Part shown: piece after piece, positions 55,165 through 64,000 of the stretch
Layout of the letters: the number at the start of each line of letters is the position of its first letter
How positions within the stretch are numbered: position 1 is the first letter of the stretch
Assembly: GCF_020781835.1 (NCBI RefSeq)
Contig: NZ_JAJGNJ010000003.1
Coordinates: 62,001 to 126,000 of the forward strand
Reading direction: 5' to 3'
Origin: Microbacterium testaceum
GTDB taxonomy: Bacteria; Actinomycetota; Actinomycetes; Actinomycetales; Microbacteriaceae
Length of the DNA: 64,000 nucleotides
The notes under the pieces: model-generated
The model's input: the letters and a program-made list of their open reading frames with translations, nothing else
What the model was told of the DNA's origin: nothing
Databases searched by the model: none
Made by a program: the position numbers and the translations under genes

Positions 55165-56678
55165 GGCGCGGGCTCGCTTTCGGTCGAGGGTGTCGGGGTG
55201 CGCCATGCCTGGGTCACGGGGGCGGCGTACCAGTAGTGGGCCATCGCATAGCTGCGCCACGGCGCCAGCCGCTCGGACCATGCCGTGAACGCGGCCGGGT
55301 CGAAGGGCAGTCCGAGCGAAGCGGCTCCGGCGCGCGCGGCGACATCACCGGGAAGGAGAACATCGGGGTCGCCGGTCACCCGCATGCGGACGTAGTCGGC
55401 GGTCCAGGGCCCGATCCCCCGCATCGCGAGGAGTCGCGCGCGTTGCTCCGCGCCGTCGTCGCCCGGCCCGAGCGGCAGAGAGCCGTCGGCGAGGGCCGCT
55501 GCCGCCTCCACGATCGCGCGCCGCCGCGCCGCGGGCCCGCGGAGCACGTCGAATCCCCGCTCGGCGATGACCGCCGGGTCGGGGAACAGTGTCATGGCGG
55601 TGCCGCCGATCTCGGTGCGCTCACCGAGTTCGGCCGACAGCCGCCCCTGCAGCGTGCGCGCAGACGCAACGCTGATCTGCTGGCCGATCATGGCTCGCAG
55701 CAGCATCTCGGCGGCATCCATCGTCCCGGGTACGCGCACGCCGGGGATCGCGGCGACAGCGGGAACGAGTTCGGGATGCCGCGCCAGCGCCTCGTCGATC
55801 GCGAGCGGGTCGGCGTCGAGGTCGAACAGACGACGGACGCGTGCGATGAGGGTGCCGAGGTCGGCGAGCGCCGTGAGTCGTGCCCGGAGGCGCAGGCGGG
55901 AGTCGGCGTCGCGTCGCACTTCGAACCACGTCGGGCCTCCCGGCATCCGGACCACGCGCGCGAAGGATGCGTCGCCGCCGACCTCGACCCCGGGCACCGC
56001 GTGCGCCCGCATCCAGCCGAAGAGGCCGACCGTATCGATGGGTCCGCGTGCGGGGAGGGCCAGGTCGATCTCGCCGGCGGGGATCTCTCCCGCCGCGCGC
56101 GAACGGCGCGCGCGGAGAGCGGTCGGCGACATGCCGAAGACCTCGCCGATCGTGTCGGTGAACTGCCGGACGCTCGAGAACCCCGCCGAGAACGCGACGT
56201 CGGCGGACGACAGATCGGTGCCGACGAGGAGGGCGCGGGCGGTGTGGGCGCGCTGCGCCCGAGCCAGGGCGAGCGGGCCGGCACCGAGTTCTGCGGTGAG
56301 AAGTCGACCGAGGTGCCGCGACGAGTAGCCGAGACGACGTGCGAGCCCGGGGACGCCCTCGCGGTCGACGACCCCGTCCGCGATGAGGCGCATCGCGCGG
56401 GCGGCGACATCACCGCGGACGTCCCAGGCCGGCGAGCCGGGCGCGGCCTCGGGAAGGCAGCGCTTGCACGCGCGGTACCCCGCCTCGTGCGCTGCGGCCG
56501 ACGTCGCGTAGAACGTCACGTTCGCCTCTTTCGGCGTGCGCGCGGGACAGCTCGGCCGGCAGTAGATGCCGGTGGAACGGACGGCAGTGACGAACTGCCC
56601 GTCGAAGCGCCGGTCGCGCGACTGGATCACCCGGTAGCGCTCGTCGAAGCCCCGGGCTCCTGTCGCGGTGATCGTCAT
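55161..56678 (-). CDS. Ada-like regulator fused to AlkA-type 3-methyladenine DNA glycosylase
   Basis: 505-residue fusion. N-terminal Ada zinc domain with Cys40, Cys44, Cys71 and Cys74 ([17 protein letters not shown]), where the first Cys accepts methyl from phosphotriesters; then an AraC-type HTH (about 90-200, [20 protein letters not shown]); then an AlkA_N plus HhH-GPD glycosylase (about 210-490) with [14 protein letters not shown] and catalytic Asp region [10 protein letters not shown]. It senses and repairs alkylated DNA and probably activates its own operon with ogt. Confidence 0.92.
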   Translation of the reverse strand: MTITATGARGFDERYRVIQSRDRRFDGQFVTAVRSTGIYCRPSCPARTPKEANVTFYATSAAAHEAGYRACKRCLPEAAPGSPAWDVRGDVAARAMRLIADGVVDREGVPGLARRLGYSSRHLGRLLTAELGAGPLALARAQRAHTARALLVGTDLSSADVAFSAGFSSVRQFTDTIGEVFGMSPTALRARRSRAAGEIPAGEIDLALPARGPIDTVGLFGWMRAHAVPGVEVGGDASFARVVRMPGGPTWFEVRRDADSRLRLRARLTALADLGTLIARVRRLFDLDADPLAIDEALARHPELVPAVAAIPGVRVPGTMDAAEMLLRAMIGQQISVASARTLQGRLSAELGERTEIGGTAMTLFPDPAVIAERGFDVLRGPAARRRAIVEAAAALADGSLPLGPGDDGAEQRARLLAMRGIGPWTADYVRMRVTGDPDVLLPGDVAARAGAASLGLPFDPAAFTAWSERLAPWRSYAMAHYWYAAPVTQAWRTPTPSTESEPAP

Positions 56679-56789
56679 GGCATCCACCCTGCCACCGACC
56701 GCCGACACGGTCCGGCGGAAATCGGACATGAGGATGCCCGACGCGCGGGGTGCGGCCCCGGCGCCGCGCCCCCGGGCGCCGCGCCCCGC

Positions 56790-56847
56790 CGAGTGTCCAA
56801 GACACGCCGCATCGGGCCCGGCGTATACGGCGTGTCCTGGACACTCG
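56790..56847. repeat. Family-C double palindrome
   Basis: Arms CGAGTGTCCAAGACACGCCG (56790-56809) and CGGCGTGTCCTGGACACTCG (56828-56847), one mismatch in 20. Each arm is itself a GTGTC-N3-GACAC dyad. It follows the MFS gene 3' end and could act as its terminator. Confidence 0.8.
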
Positions 56848-56890
56848 ACAGTGTGGGCGGGTGCCGCGGAGCACGGGCAGGGGCTGCGAC

Positions 56891-58123
56891 TCAGGCGGTC
56901 GCCGAAGTTTCGCGCAGGATCACCGCGCCGCCCCAGACCACCAGGGCCAGCACCAGCACGACGAAGCCGAGGAACACCGGCACGAGCGGGAGCGCGAGGA
57001 GTGCGACACCGACCGCGAGGGGCGGCAGCGTCATCCCGGCGAAGGCGAGGAGGAACACTCCGGAGGTGATCTCGCCGCGGGTGCGCGGGTCCGCGAGCGC
57101 CCCGGCGGTCGCGAGGGCGCCGCGGAAGAGGAGCCCGACGCCCGCGCCGGCGACGATCCCGCCGACGACGAACAGGATGCCGGAGGTCAGGAGGTCGGCG
57201 GCGGCCAGGCCGACGAGTCCGGTGATCATGGCGGCGAGCCCCAGCCGCAGCTGCGTGCGGGTCGTACGGGACGCGAAGACCACCTGAGCCACCGCAGCCG
57301 CGCCGAAGACCGAGAACGACACGGCCCCGGCGACGAGATGATCCGTGACGCCCAGCCGCCCGGCGAGGAAGGTCGGAGCGACCGAGCCGAACAGACCCGT
57401 CACCGCGAAGGCGGCGAACGCCGCGGTCCCCGCCGCCCAGTAGGCGCGCCGTCCGTCCGCGGGGATGCGCACGCGCTGGGGGTGGTAGCGGAAGGAGCGG
57501 TCGACCTCGACGGTTTCGGGGACGAAGACGTAGGCGAGGCCGAGGGCGAGGAACCCGACGAGGAAGACGACGTACGGGAGGACGAGCGGCGCGGGGGTGA
57601 ACTCGGCGAAGAGGCCGCCGATCAGGGGTCCGAGGGCGAGACCGCCCATGTTCGCCACCCCCGCGACGGTCGCCGCGAACCCCGGGGATGCCGGGTGCGA
57701 CACGCGCCGCAGATCGGCCAGGTGGGCGGTGGCCGAGGCCGTCAGGAGGCCGATGCCGAGCCCCGCGACGAGACGGGCGGCGATGACGCTCCCGACATCG
57801 GCGCGCAGCACGAACACCACGGCCGCGGCGATCTCGAGCACGGTGGCCGCGAGGATGAGCGGGCGGCGGCCCAGCCGGTCGCTGAGGTGGCCGGCGAGGT
57901 ACAGCGACGCCATGACGCCGATCGAGTACGCGGCGAACATGACCGTGATGAGGAACGTGGGGAAGCCGTCCCGCTCCTGGTACAGCGCGTAGAGCGGGGT
58001 CGGCACCGTGTTGAAGGCCATGAGCGCGAGGAACGTGGCGGCCGTGACCCAGAACCCGGTCCGGTGCGAGAGGCGCGCGGAGGTCGCCGGAGCGGCCACC
58101 GGAAGGGTGATCGAGGAAGTCAT
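56891..58123 (-). CDS. MFS efflux transporter
   Basis: 410-residue transporter with 12 predicted helices; the loop motif [14 protein letters not shown] after helix 2 marks the drug:H+ antiporter type. ATG 58123 chosen over one nine codons earlier, as homology starts here. Divergent from a LysR gene over an 81-bp spacer with a perfect dyad, the standard layout of a LysR-controlled exporter. Substrate unknown. Confidence 0.84.
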   Translation of the reverse strand: MTSSITLPVAAPATSARLSHRTGFWVTAATFLALMAFNTVPTPLYALYQERDGFPTFLITVMFAAYSIGVMASLYLAGHLSDRLGRRPLILAATVLEIAAAVVFVLRADVGSVIAARLVAGLGIGLLTASATAHLADLRRVSHPASPGFAATVAGVANMGGLALGPLIGGLFAEFTPAPLVLPYVVFLVGFLALGLAYVFVPETVEVDRSFRYHPQRVRIPADGRRAYWAAGTAAFAAFAVTGLFGSVAPTFLAGRLGVTDHLVAGAVSFSVFGAAAVAQVVFASRTTRTQLRLGLAAMITGLVGLAAADLLTSGILFVVGGIVAGAGVGLLFRGALATAGALADPRTRGEITSGVFLLAFAGMTLPPLAVGVALLALPLVPVFLGFVVLVLALVVWGGAVILRETSATA

Positions 58124-58169
58124 GACGTCAGGATGCCGCGTGCAGAGCATCGAGGGAAACGAACGTTTT

Positions 58170-58198
58170 CGATTGCATCAATCGTTCACGTCTATGAT
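58170..58198. promoter_or_regulatory. LysR operator dyad and -10 box
   Basis: CGATTGCATCAATCG (58170-58184) is a perfect 15-bp dyad. TATGAT (58193-58198) ends six bases before the LysR ATG, indicating a leaderless mRNA. The dyad would let LysR control both divergent genes. Confidence 0.6.
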
Positions 58199-58204
58199 CA
58201 CGTC

Positions 58205-59077
58205 ATGGAGACCCGACTGCTGGAGTACTTCGTGGCCGTGGCCGACGAGCGCAACGTCACGGCCGCGGCGGGCCGCCTGTTCGCCGCGCAGTCCACCGTG
58301 TCCGCGGGCCTGGCGAGCCTCGAGCGCGAGCTGGGCGTGCGCCTGTTCGAGCGCTCGACGAAGGCGGTGCGGCCGACCGCGGAAGGAGAGGCGCTGCTCG
58401 CCCACGCCCGCGCGGTGCTGGCCGGCGTCGAAACGCTCCGCGGCGTGGCATCCGAGTCCGGGACCGGCGTTCGCGGGCTGGTGCGGATCGGGACCTTCGC
58501 GGGGTTGCGGGTCATCGACCTCCCCGAGATCCTCGGCCGTCTGCGCCGTTCGCACCCGCTCGTCGACGTCCGGGTCACCGTCTCGGCCTTGGGCTCGCGC
58601 GGGCTGTTCGACGACCTCGATCGCGACCGCCTGGATCTCGCGCTGACGGCGCTCCCTCCGGCATCCGGTGCCGTGTCCCGCCCCCTCGGCTCGTTCCCGT
58701 ACGTCGCGGTGCTGCCCGAGGCGCACCCCCTCGCCCGCGTCGACGGACCGATCGCCCTGGCGGAGCTCTCCCGCGACGACTGGATCGATGTGCTGCCCGG
58801 CTTCGGCAATCGCGTGCAGCTCGACGGCGAGCTCGAGCGGCGCGGCGTGACCCGGCACATCGTGGCCGAGGTCGGCGAGCTCGCCACCGTGCCCGAGTAC
58901 GTCGCCGCCGGGCTCGGCGTCGCCGTGATCCCCGACGTGGTGCCGAAGGCCGGATGCCGCGTGCGCGCCGTCGCCGACGACCTTCCGCCGTGGACCGTCT
59001 CGCTGACGGTGGGCCCGTCGGCCGCGCATCGCCGGCACGTGCAGGCGGTCGTCGAGGCGATCCACGCCCCGCGCTGA
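58205..59077 (+). CDS. LysR-family transcriptional regulator
   Basis: 290-residue LysR protein: METRLLEYFVAVADERNVTA and the recognition helix AAQSTVSAGLASLERELGVR, then the effector domain (GLVRIGTFAGLRVIDLPEIL). ATG 58205 fits a leaderless start. Most likely regulates the divergent MFS exporter and itself. Confidence 0.88.
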   Translation: METRLLEYFVAVADERNVTAAAGRLFAAQSTVSAGLASLERELGVRLFERSTKAVRPTAEGEALLAHARAVLAGVETLRGVASESGTGVRGLVRIGTFAGLRVIDLPEILGRLRRSHPLVDVRVTVSALGSRGLFDDLDRDRLDLALTALPPASGAVSRPLGSFPYVAVLPEAHPLARVDGPIALAELSRDDWIDVLPGFGNRVQLDGELERRGVTRHIVAEVGELATVPEYVAAGLGVAVIPDVVPKAGCRVRAVADDLPPWTVSLTVGPSAAHRRHVQAVVEAIHAPR

Positions 59078-59201
59078 GGCGTCCCCCGCCGGGTTCGGGG
59101 CGTCGTTCCGGGCCCGGCGCCCCCGGCTGCCGGGCACCCGGATGCCACCGCGGCGCCGACCCGTGCGAGGTCGACGCCGCGGTCCGGCAGCGGCCGGGAA
59201 C

Positions 59202-61211
59202 TCAGCGCTCGGCGACCGCGAAGCCGCCGGGCGGGAGCACCACCGCGGTCTCGCCGTCGTACGCGGTCGTGCGCAGCAGCGCGCCGTGGGCGTCATAGAC
59301 CCGGACCGTCCCGCCACCCGAGACGGTCGTCCGCTGCGGCGTCGGCGCACTGGAGTGCACGAGCTCGCTGCGGCTGTCGCCGCCCTCGAGGACCAGGCGC
59401 GAGACCCACGGCCGCACGATGAGCCCATCGAGCACGAGGTCGCCGCGCTGCGCGGTGACGTTCACCTCGGTCCGGCTCTCGGGAACCGAGCCGGTCAGCG
59501 CATGCGGGAGCAGCGCGCCGGACGTCGGCGAGATGCCCTGCACGGGACCGGTGATCTTGAGCACTCCGTTCCCCCGCCAGCGGGAGAGCGACTGCTCCCC
59601 CGGCCGCGAGAACACGACGGGCTCGACCCAGCGCCGCGAGTCCGCGGGACCGATGTCCCACGTGGCGCTCTGCCGGGGCTCGAGGGTGAGAGCGTCGCCC
59701 GACCAGCTCGACTCCCCCGTCCACGATTCCGGCGTCGACACCGTGCCGTCGGTGGACGTGGCATCCTCGGCCTGCACGAAGGTCAGGCCGACGCGGTCCG
59801 TGACGGAGGTGAGCGCCACGGCGCGCGCGGCGATGTCCGGGTGCGCGTCGAGGGCGAGCGCGGTGAGCTGGCCGTGGATGGTCGACTCCGCCCCGCTGTT
59901 GCGGTTCACCGTGCCGTCGGGCTGCAGCCCGTCGAACGTCACGCCCGTGGCGGGGTCGTACATCCGCGCGCCGGCGTGGTTGCCGCCGAAGAACCACGCC
60001 GCCTGGATGCCCGCCAGGTCGGCGAACGCCGGAGAGCCCGTGGTCTCGGCGAGCGCGACGAGCGACTGCACGCGCGAGTCGGCGCCGTACGCGATCTGCA
60101 CGCGGTCGGTGGGGCTCGGGAACCAGCCGTTGTCCGGTCCACCCGCGGTCAGCAGCGTCGTCGTGAATCCCGTCGCATCCGCGATCGCGGGTTCGGCGAG
60201 CGAGGGAGCATCGAGCACGTCGGCGGCCACGGCGAGCGCCGCGGGCATCTGCGAACCCCACGCGTGCCACATGGCGGGCGACTGCGCCCACGGCAGCACG
60301 GCTCCGTACGGCCACTCGCGGGAGGTCCCGGATGCCATGGCCGCCACGCCCTCGGCGAGCTGACGCGCCGCGGTGGCCGAGGAGTCGTCACCGGCCCGCA
60401 CGGCGGCTGCGAGTCCGAGGACCGCCTCGGCCGAGGCATCCGCCCCGTCCACGATGAGCCACGCGGGGACCTTCTTGCCGTCCGCCTCGACGTACTGGCC
60501 GTACTTGCTGAGGACGTCGCGCTCGATCGCGCCGCGGGAGAGCGCCAGGCGCGCCTTCAGGAAGGCGGCGAAGTCGGGGTCCTCCTCGGCGAACGCCGCA
60601 TACCCCTCGCCGAGCGCCCACACCGTGCGCGCGAGCCAGTAGCTCGGGCCGGAGTCCGACGGGTCGGGCAGCTCGACCGGCTCGGCCGACGGGTTCAGTT
60701 CGCCGTCCGGCTGCATCCACAGCACGACGTTCCCGGCATCCGGGCCCTCCGTCGTCTGGTGGTAGGCGACCGTGCGCAGCAGTTCGTAGGCCTTGTGTCG
60801 ACTGTCAGCATCGCCGGTCTGCTGCCAGTGCCGCAGGTAGACCACGGCGGCCCGCGTGGTGTCGTCGGCGTTGTAGGCGCCCTGACTCCAGTCGCCCGTC
60901 GCGGGGTCGAGGCTGCCGCCCCCGATGCGCTCGAAGGTGCCGCCGTCGCGGGCGTCGGCGTAGGTCCACGGCGCGAGGAGCGTCGGTTCCTCGGCGAGGC
61001 GGTACGTCGTGTGCCCGGCGACGCCCGGAGGCGGAGCCGGTGAGCCGAGCAAGAAGTCGAGGTGGTCGAGGTTCGGCAGCGGCGCGGCCGCCGCCGACGC
61101 AGCCGGGGCGGTGGCGGGCGCCAGTGCCGACGCCGGCGCGGCGCTCAGCGGCACCGCCAGGGCGACCGCGCCCGCGAGGGCCAGGCCGCGCGCACTCCAT
61201 CGTGCGTTCAT
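59202..61211 (-). CDS. Secreted protein of a glycan-use locus, probable sugar-active enzyme
   Basis: 669 residues with a Sec signal (MNARWSARGLALAGAVALAV, cleavage after about residue 30, AAPASA). The middle part (about 55-480) is a helix-rich repeat resembling six-hairpin glycosidases (YLRHWQQTGDADSRHKAYEL; WMQPDGELNPSAEPVE); the end (about 480-669) is beta-rich, like a carbohydrate-binding domain (FVQAEDATSTDG). I cannot name a GH family. ATG 61211; the ribosome site AAAGGA is followed by nine C before the ATG. Neighbours GH130 and sugar ABC permeases support a role in glycan use. Confidence 0.65.
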   Translation of the reverse strand: MNARWSARGLALAGAVALAVPLSAAPASALAPATAPAASAAAAPLPNLDHLDFLLGSPAPPPGVAGHTTYRLAEEPTLLAPWTYADARDGGTFERIGGGSLDPATGDWSQGAYNADDTTRAAVVYLRHWQQTGDADSRHKAYELLRTVAYHQTTEGPDAGNVVLWMQPDGELNPSAEPVELPDPSDSGPSYWLARTVWALGEGYAAFAEEDPDFAAFLKARLALSRGAIERDVLSKYGQYVEADGKKVPAWLIVDGADASAEAVLGLAAAVRAGDDSSATAARQLAEGVAAMASGTSREWPYGAVLPWAQSPAMWHAWGSQMPAALAVAADVLDAPSLAEPAIADATGFTTTLLTAGGPDNGWFPSPTDRVQIAYGADSRVQSLVALAETTGSPAFADLAGIQAAWFFGGNHAGARMYDPATGVTFDGLQPDGTVNRNSGAESTIHGQLTALALDAHPDIAARAVALTSVTDRVGLTFVQAEDATSTDGTVSTPESWTGESSWSGDALTLEPRQSATWDIGPADSRRWVEPVVFSRPGEQSLSRWRGNGVLKITGPVQGISPTSGALLPHALTGSVPESRTEVNVTAQRGDLVLDGLIVRPWVSRLVLEGGDSRSELVHSSAPTPQRTTVSGGGTVRVYDAHGALLRTTAYDGETAVVLPPGGFAVAER

Positions 61212-61220
61212 GGGGGGGGG
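61212..61220. repeat. Nine-G tract (C tract on the coding strand) between ribosome site and start codon
   Basis: Homopolymer exactly in the spacer between AAAGGA and the ATG of the secreted protein gene, so any length change alters the spacing. Confidence 0.85.
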
Positions 61221-61240
61221 ATCCTTTCGATGGGGGTGGG

Positions 61241-61311
61241 ACACAACTCCTGCAGAACCGCCCGTGACTCGCCCGGGGGCGGTGGTGACGGCGATTCCGC
61301 AGGAGTTGTGC
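61241..61311. repeat. Family-A inverted repeat, copy 5
   Basis: ACACAACTCCTGC (61241-61253) and GCAGGAGTTGTGC (61299-61311). Total 71 bp, between GH130 and the secreted protein gene. Confidence 0.88.
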
Positions 61312-61350
61312 GGGGCGCCGTCCGCGAGCTGCGGCCGACGCGCGACTCAC

Positions 61351-62418
61351 TCAGTCGGTGCGCTCGAGCAGGGCGACGCCGATCTTCGAGTCCGCCATGC
61401 CGTAGAACACGAAGTGGCGGCCGTCGATCTCTTCGATCGCGGTGGGGAAGACGACGTTCGGCACGATGCCGCTGCGTTCGTCGTCGGTCTCGGGGGCCAA
61501 CAGCGGCTCGGGCGTCCGCGTGATCACGCGGCTGGGGTCGTCGGCATCCAGGATCAGAGCGCCCGCGGCGTAGTTCACCTTCTGCTGCTGCGAGAACGCG
61601 CTGTCGATGACGCCCGTCACGCCGTGGTGCAGCACCAGCCACCCCTCGGGGATGCGCAGCGGCGGCGGCCCTCCGCCGATCTTCACCGCCTCGAAGGGGA
61701 ACTCCGGCCCCGCGACGAAGCGGTGCTGCTCCCACAGGGTCAGGTTCGCGAGGTCCTCCCGGACGGATGCCACGGGCACGTAGCTGATCCAGATCGACTG
61801 CCGCTCGTCCTCGATGCCCGCCGGCACACGCACGCCCTGTCCGGGCTTGGTCTCGCCGAGGTCCCACATGGGGCGGTGGAGGACGGCGAACGCCTCGGTG
61901 CCGTCGGGGGCGGTGACCGGCTCGGGGAAGAAGACCGTGTCCTTGTTGTGGAACAGGTTCAGGTCCATGTCCAGGTCCTCCTGGTAGCGGAACAGCACCG
62001 GACCGAGACGCCGCCACTCGCGCAGATCCTCCGACACCGCCACGGCCGTGCGCGGACCGAGCGGTCCGTAGGCGACGTACGTCATGACGTGCAGGCCGAG
62101 GGCCTCGACCCATGTCGTGCGCGGGTCCTCGGTGCCGGCGTTGTCGGCACCGCGCTCCCACCCGCGGTCGGGCTGGAGCACCACGCCCTCGCGTTCGACG
62201 GCGACGGGCACACCGTCCTCGACGACGACGCGGGCGAGGCCGACGCGCGAGACGTTGCCCTCGGCCACCAGGCGCGGCAGCAGGTACAGCTCGCCGTCCG
62301 GGCCGCGGCCCGAGGCCGGGTTGAGCACGCCCTCCGCTTCGTCGATGTTGCCGGGCTCGGGGGTCATCACCACACCCACACGTGTGAGGCGGTAAGGGAC
62401 GGGGGAATCGGGGGTCAT
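61351..62418 (-). CDS. Glycoside hydrolase family 130 protein (beta-mannoside phosphorylase-like)
   Basis: 355-residue five-bladed beta-propeller enzyme. The GH130 family cleaves beta-1,4- or beta-1,2-mannosidic bonds, often by phosphorolysis. Visible: NPASGRGPDGELYLLPRL, the catalytic-site Asp region GTEDPRTTWVEALG, and IGGGPPPLRIPEGWLVLHHG. Cytoplasmic. ATG 62418 has AAAGG six bases upstream; ATG 62424 overlaps the permease stop and is closer to the site. Phosphorylase or hydrolase cannot be told apart by eye. Confidence 0.82.
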   Translation of the reverse strand: MTPDSPVPYRLTRVGVVMTPEPGNIDEAEGVLNPASGRGPDGELYLLPRLVAEGNVSRVGLARVVVEDGVPVAVEREGVVLQPDRGWERGADNAGTEDPRTTWVEALGLHVMTYVAYGPLGPRTAVAVSEDLREWRRLGPVLFRYQEDLDMDLNLFHNKDTVFFPEPVTAPDGTEAFAVLHRPMWDLGETKPGQGVRVPAGIEDERQSIWISYVPVASVREDLANLTLWEQHRFVAGPEFPFEAVKIGGGPPPLRIPEGWLVLHHGVTGVIDSAFSQQQKVNYAAGALILDADDPSRVITRTPEPLLAPETDDERSGIVPNVVFPTAIEEIDGRHFVFYGMADSKIGVALLERTD

Positions 62419-62420
62419 TG

Positions 62421-63248
62421 TCATCCTTTCACTCCGGATCCGAGGTCGTTCGAGGTGAAGTAGCGCTGGAAGATCAGGAACAGCGCCACCGCGGGAGCGG
62501 CGAGCACGACGGCGCCGGCCATCATGGCGCCGAAGGGGTTGGCGGTGGATGCCGCGATGGTGGAGATGAAGTTCGCGAGCGAGACCGCGAGGGGCTGCAT
62601 CGCGGCGTCCTTCGTGATGAGGAACGGCCAGAGGAACTCGTTCCACGGGCCGATGAACGTCAGCAGCACCGCGGTCAGCAGCGCGGGGCGCACCAGCGGC
62701 AGCGCGACGTTCCAGAGGAGGCGGAACTCCCCCGCGCCGTCGATGCGCGCCGCGTCGAACAACTCCCGAGGCAGCTGCAGGAAGTACTGCCGGAAGATCA
62801 CCACCGCGGTGGAGTTGATGAAGAACGGCAGGATCATCCCGAGGTAGCTGTCGGAGAGCCCGTAGTCGCGGGCGATCATGACGTACAGCGGGATCATCAG
62901 CAGCTGGAACGGGATCACCTGCACCAGCAGCACGAGCGCGAAGGTCGCCGACCGCCCGCGCCACTTCAGCACCGCCAGCGCGTACCCGGCGAGCACCCCG
63001 AACACGATCGTCCCGAGGATCACTCCCCCGGTGAAGATCCCGGAGTTCACCAGGCCGCGCAGCATGTTGATGCGCCCGTCGATCGCCGTGTAGTTCTCGA
63101 GGGTGAGGTTGGACGGGTGCGGGAAGGCGCCCGCGATCGAGGGGTCGGGACTCGTCTGCAGCGACCCGACGACCATGTAGTAGAAGGGGAACAGGAACGC
63201 CAGGGCACCCACGGTCAGAACGCCGTACGTCACGAATCGCGTCCTCAT
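62421..63248 (-). CDS. Carbohydrate ABC transporter permease, MalG type
   Basis: 275-residue inner-membrane subunit with six helices and the EAA loop (DAARIDGAGEFRLLWNVALP) that contacts the ATPase. ATG 63248 overlaps the preceding permease stop by ATGA. Imports an oligosaccharide, probably a mannoside given GH130 downstream (inference). Confidence 0.9.
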   Translation of the reverse strand: MRTRFVTYGVLTVGALAFLFPFYYMVVGSLQTSPDPSIAGAFPHPSNLTLENYTAIDGRINMLRGLVNSGIFTGGVILGTIVFGVLAGYALAVLKWRGRSATFALVLLVQVIPFQLLMIPLYVMIARDYGLSDSYLGMILPFFINSTAVVIFRQYFLQLPRELFDAARIDGAGEFRLLWNVALPLVRPALLTAVLLTFIGPWNEFLWPFLITKDAAMQPLAVSLANFISTIAASTANPFGAMMAGAVVLAAPAVALFLIFQRYFTSNDLGSGVKG

Positions 63249-64000
63249 GATTCCTCCCTCCCCACGAACCGGCGCTGGAGCGCCGCGATGATCAGCACGA
63301 AGATGATCAGCACCACCCCGATGGCGGCGGCCACGTCGGGGTTCTGCTGCTCGATGCCCTTCTGGTAGATCAGCAGCACGGGCGACGTCGACGCCCCGTT
63401 GGGGCCGCCGCCGTTGGTGAGCAGGTACGGCTCGGTGAAGAGGTTCGCGCCGGTGATCGTCGCCAGCAGCACCACGAGGAACGTCGCCGGACGCACACCG
63501 GGAACGGTCACCGAGAAGAACTGCCGCAGGCGTCCGCCGCCGTCGACGGCGACCGATTCGTACAGCTCGCGCTGCACGTTCTGCAGTGCGGCGAGGTACA
63601 GCAGGATGTAGAACCCCAGCCCCTTCCACGTCACGAAGAGTGCGATCGTCGGCATCGCGAGCGCCGAATTGACCAGCCACGACGGGCTCGGGGCGAGGGG
63701 CCCCAGGGCGTTGTTGATGAGTCCCGAGTTCGAGAACAGGAACAGCCACACCGCGACCACGGCGACGGATGCCGTGACGTAGGGCACGTAGAACGCGACA
63801 CGGAAGAACGCGCGGGCGCGCACGACCCGGTCCAGCGCCGTCGCGAGCAGGATCGACAGCACCACCGTCAGCGGGACGTTGATGAGCAGGAAGATCCCGA
63901 CGTTCCCGAACGACCGCCAGACCGCGGGGTCGGTCAGCGCGGTGACGTAGTTGTCCAGCCCGACGAACGGCCGATCCACCTGCGCGCCGGGGGCCGTGAA
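63245..64000 (-). CDS. Carbohydrate ABC transporter permease, MalF type (5' end outside window)
   Basis: Frame stays open from 63245 to the window edge (252 codons). Contains the permease EAA loop (ESVAVDGGGRLRQFFSVTVP) and five to six hydrophobic segments; about 40-50 N-terminal residues are missing. The GTG at 63979 is not taken as start because typical family sequence (FVGLDNY preceded by more residues) continues upstream. Pairs with the next permease. Confidence 0.88.
   Translation of the reverse strand, partial: FTAPGAQVDRPFVGLDNYVTALTDPAVWRSFGNVGIFLLINVPLTVVLSILLATALDRVVRARAFFRVAFYVPYVTASVAVVAVWLFLFSNSGLINNALGPLAPSPSWLVNSALAMPTIALFVTWKGLGFYILLYLAALQNVQRELYESVAVDGGGRLRQFFSVTVPGVRPATFLVVLLATITGANLFTEPYLLTNGGGPNGASTSPVLLIYQKGIEQQNPDVAAAIGVVLIIFVLIIAALQRRFVGREES

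Overview
This 64 kb window is high-GC actinobacterial DNA, most likely from a Microbacterium or close Microbacteriaceae relative. The evidence is GTG starts with GTGA/ATGA gene overlaps, TANNNT -10 boxes, several apparently leaderless genes, monomeric isocitrate dehydrogenase, very frequent GGATGCC/GGCATCC words, and a daptide-type RiPP cluster of the kind first described in Microbacterium paraoxydans. No rRNA, tRNA, transposase, phage gene or CRISPR array was seen. The genus assignment is inference.

Region 1 (1-31.6 kb) is an aromatic-compound catabolic island. It holds a RamB-like regulator; succinate-semialdehyde dehydrogenase; an FAD aromatic hydroxylase with a divergent IclR regulator; a ThDP enzyme; a run EthD-like / TRAP transporter (P, M, Q) / 3-hydroxyisobutyrate-dehydrogenase-like / carboxymuconolactone-decarboxylase-like, divergent from an AraC regulator; an aldehyde dehydrogenase; and an MHS-type transporter. 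The homoprotocatechuate meta-cleavage operon follows (FAH-RraA fusion, GntR, hpaE, hpaD, hpaH, hpaI), then a deletion-fused P450/reductase/flavodoxin pseudogene, a LysR gene coupled to an HtaA-like gene, hpaB, hpaC, a second AraC/EthD pair and a styrene-monooxygenase-like gene. Together these can take 4-hydroxyphenylacetate to pyruvate plus succinic semialdehyde. The semialdehyde is then handled by the dehydrogenase at 1951-3423. A separate HpaF isomerase is not visible.

Region 2 (31.8-41.4 kb) is housekeeping: an acidic unknown protein, folD and glyA (glyA preceded by a ZTP riboswitch), a YrdB-like membrane protein, a GlcD-like oxidase, an L,D-transpeptidase, icd and a GNAT acetyltransferase.

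Region 3 (41.5-50.4 kb, minus strand) is a complete daptide RiPP operon: recognition protein, Fe-ADH-like dehydrogenase, aminotransferase, three short precursor peptides all ending in Ala-Thr, methyltransferase, M50 protease and a three-gene ABC transporter. The precursors are short genes read directly from the DNA.

Region 4 (50.5-64 kb) holds a heterodimeric ABC exporter with a possible leader peptide, Ogt and Ada-AlkA DNA alkylation repair genes, an MFS exporter with a divergent LysR regulator, and the start of a glycan-use locus (secreted protein, GH130, sugar ABC permeases) that runs off the window.

Three families of intergenic inverted-repeat elements recur near gene 3' ends. Family A has 13-bp arms and a total length of 70-72 bp (five copies). 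Family B is 67 bp with four 10-bp half-sites separated by exactly 9 bp (two copies). Family C is a 58-bp double palindrome (one copy). Their regular geometry is the most unusual non-coding signal here.
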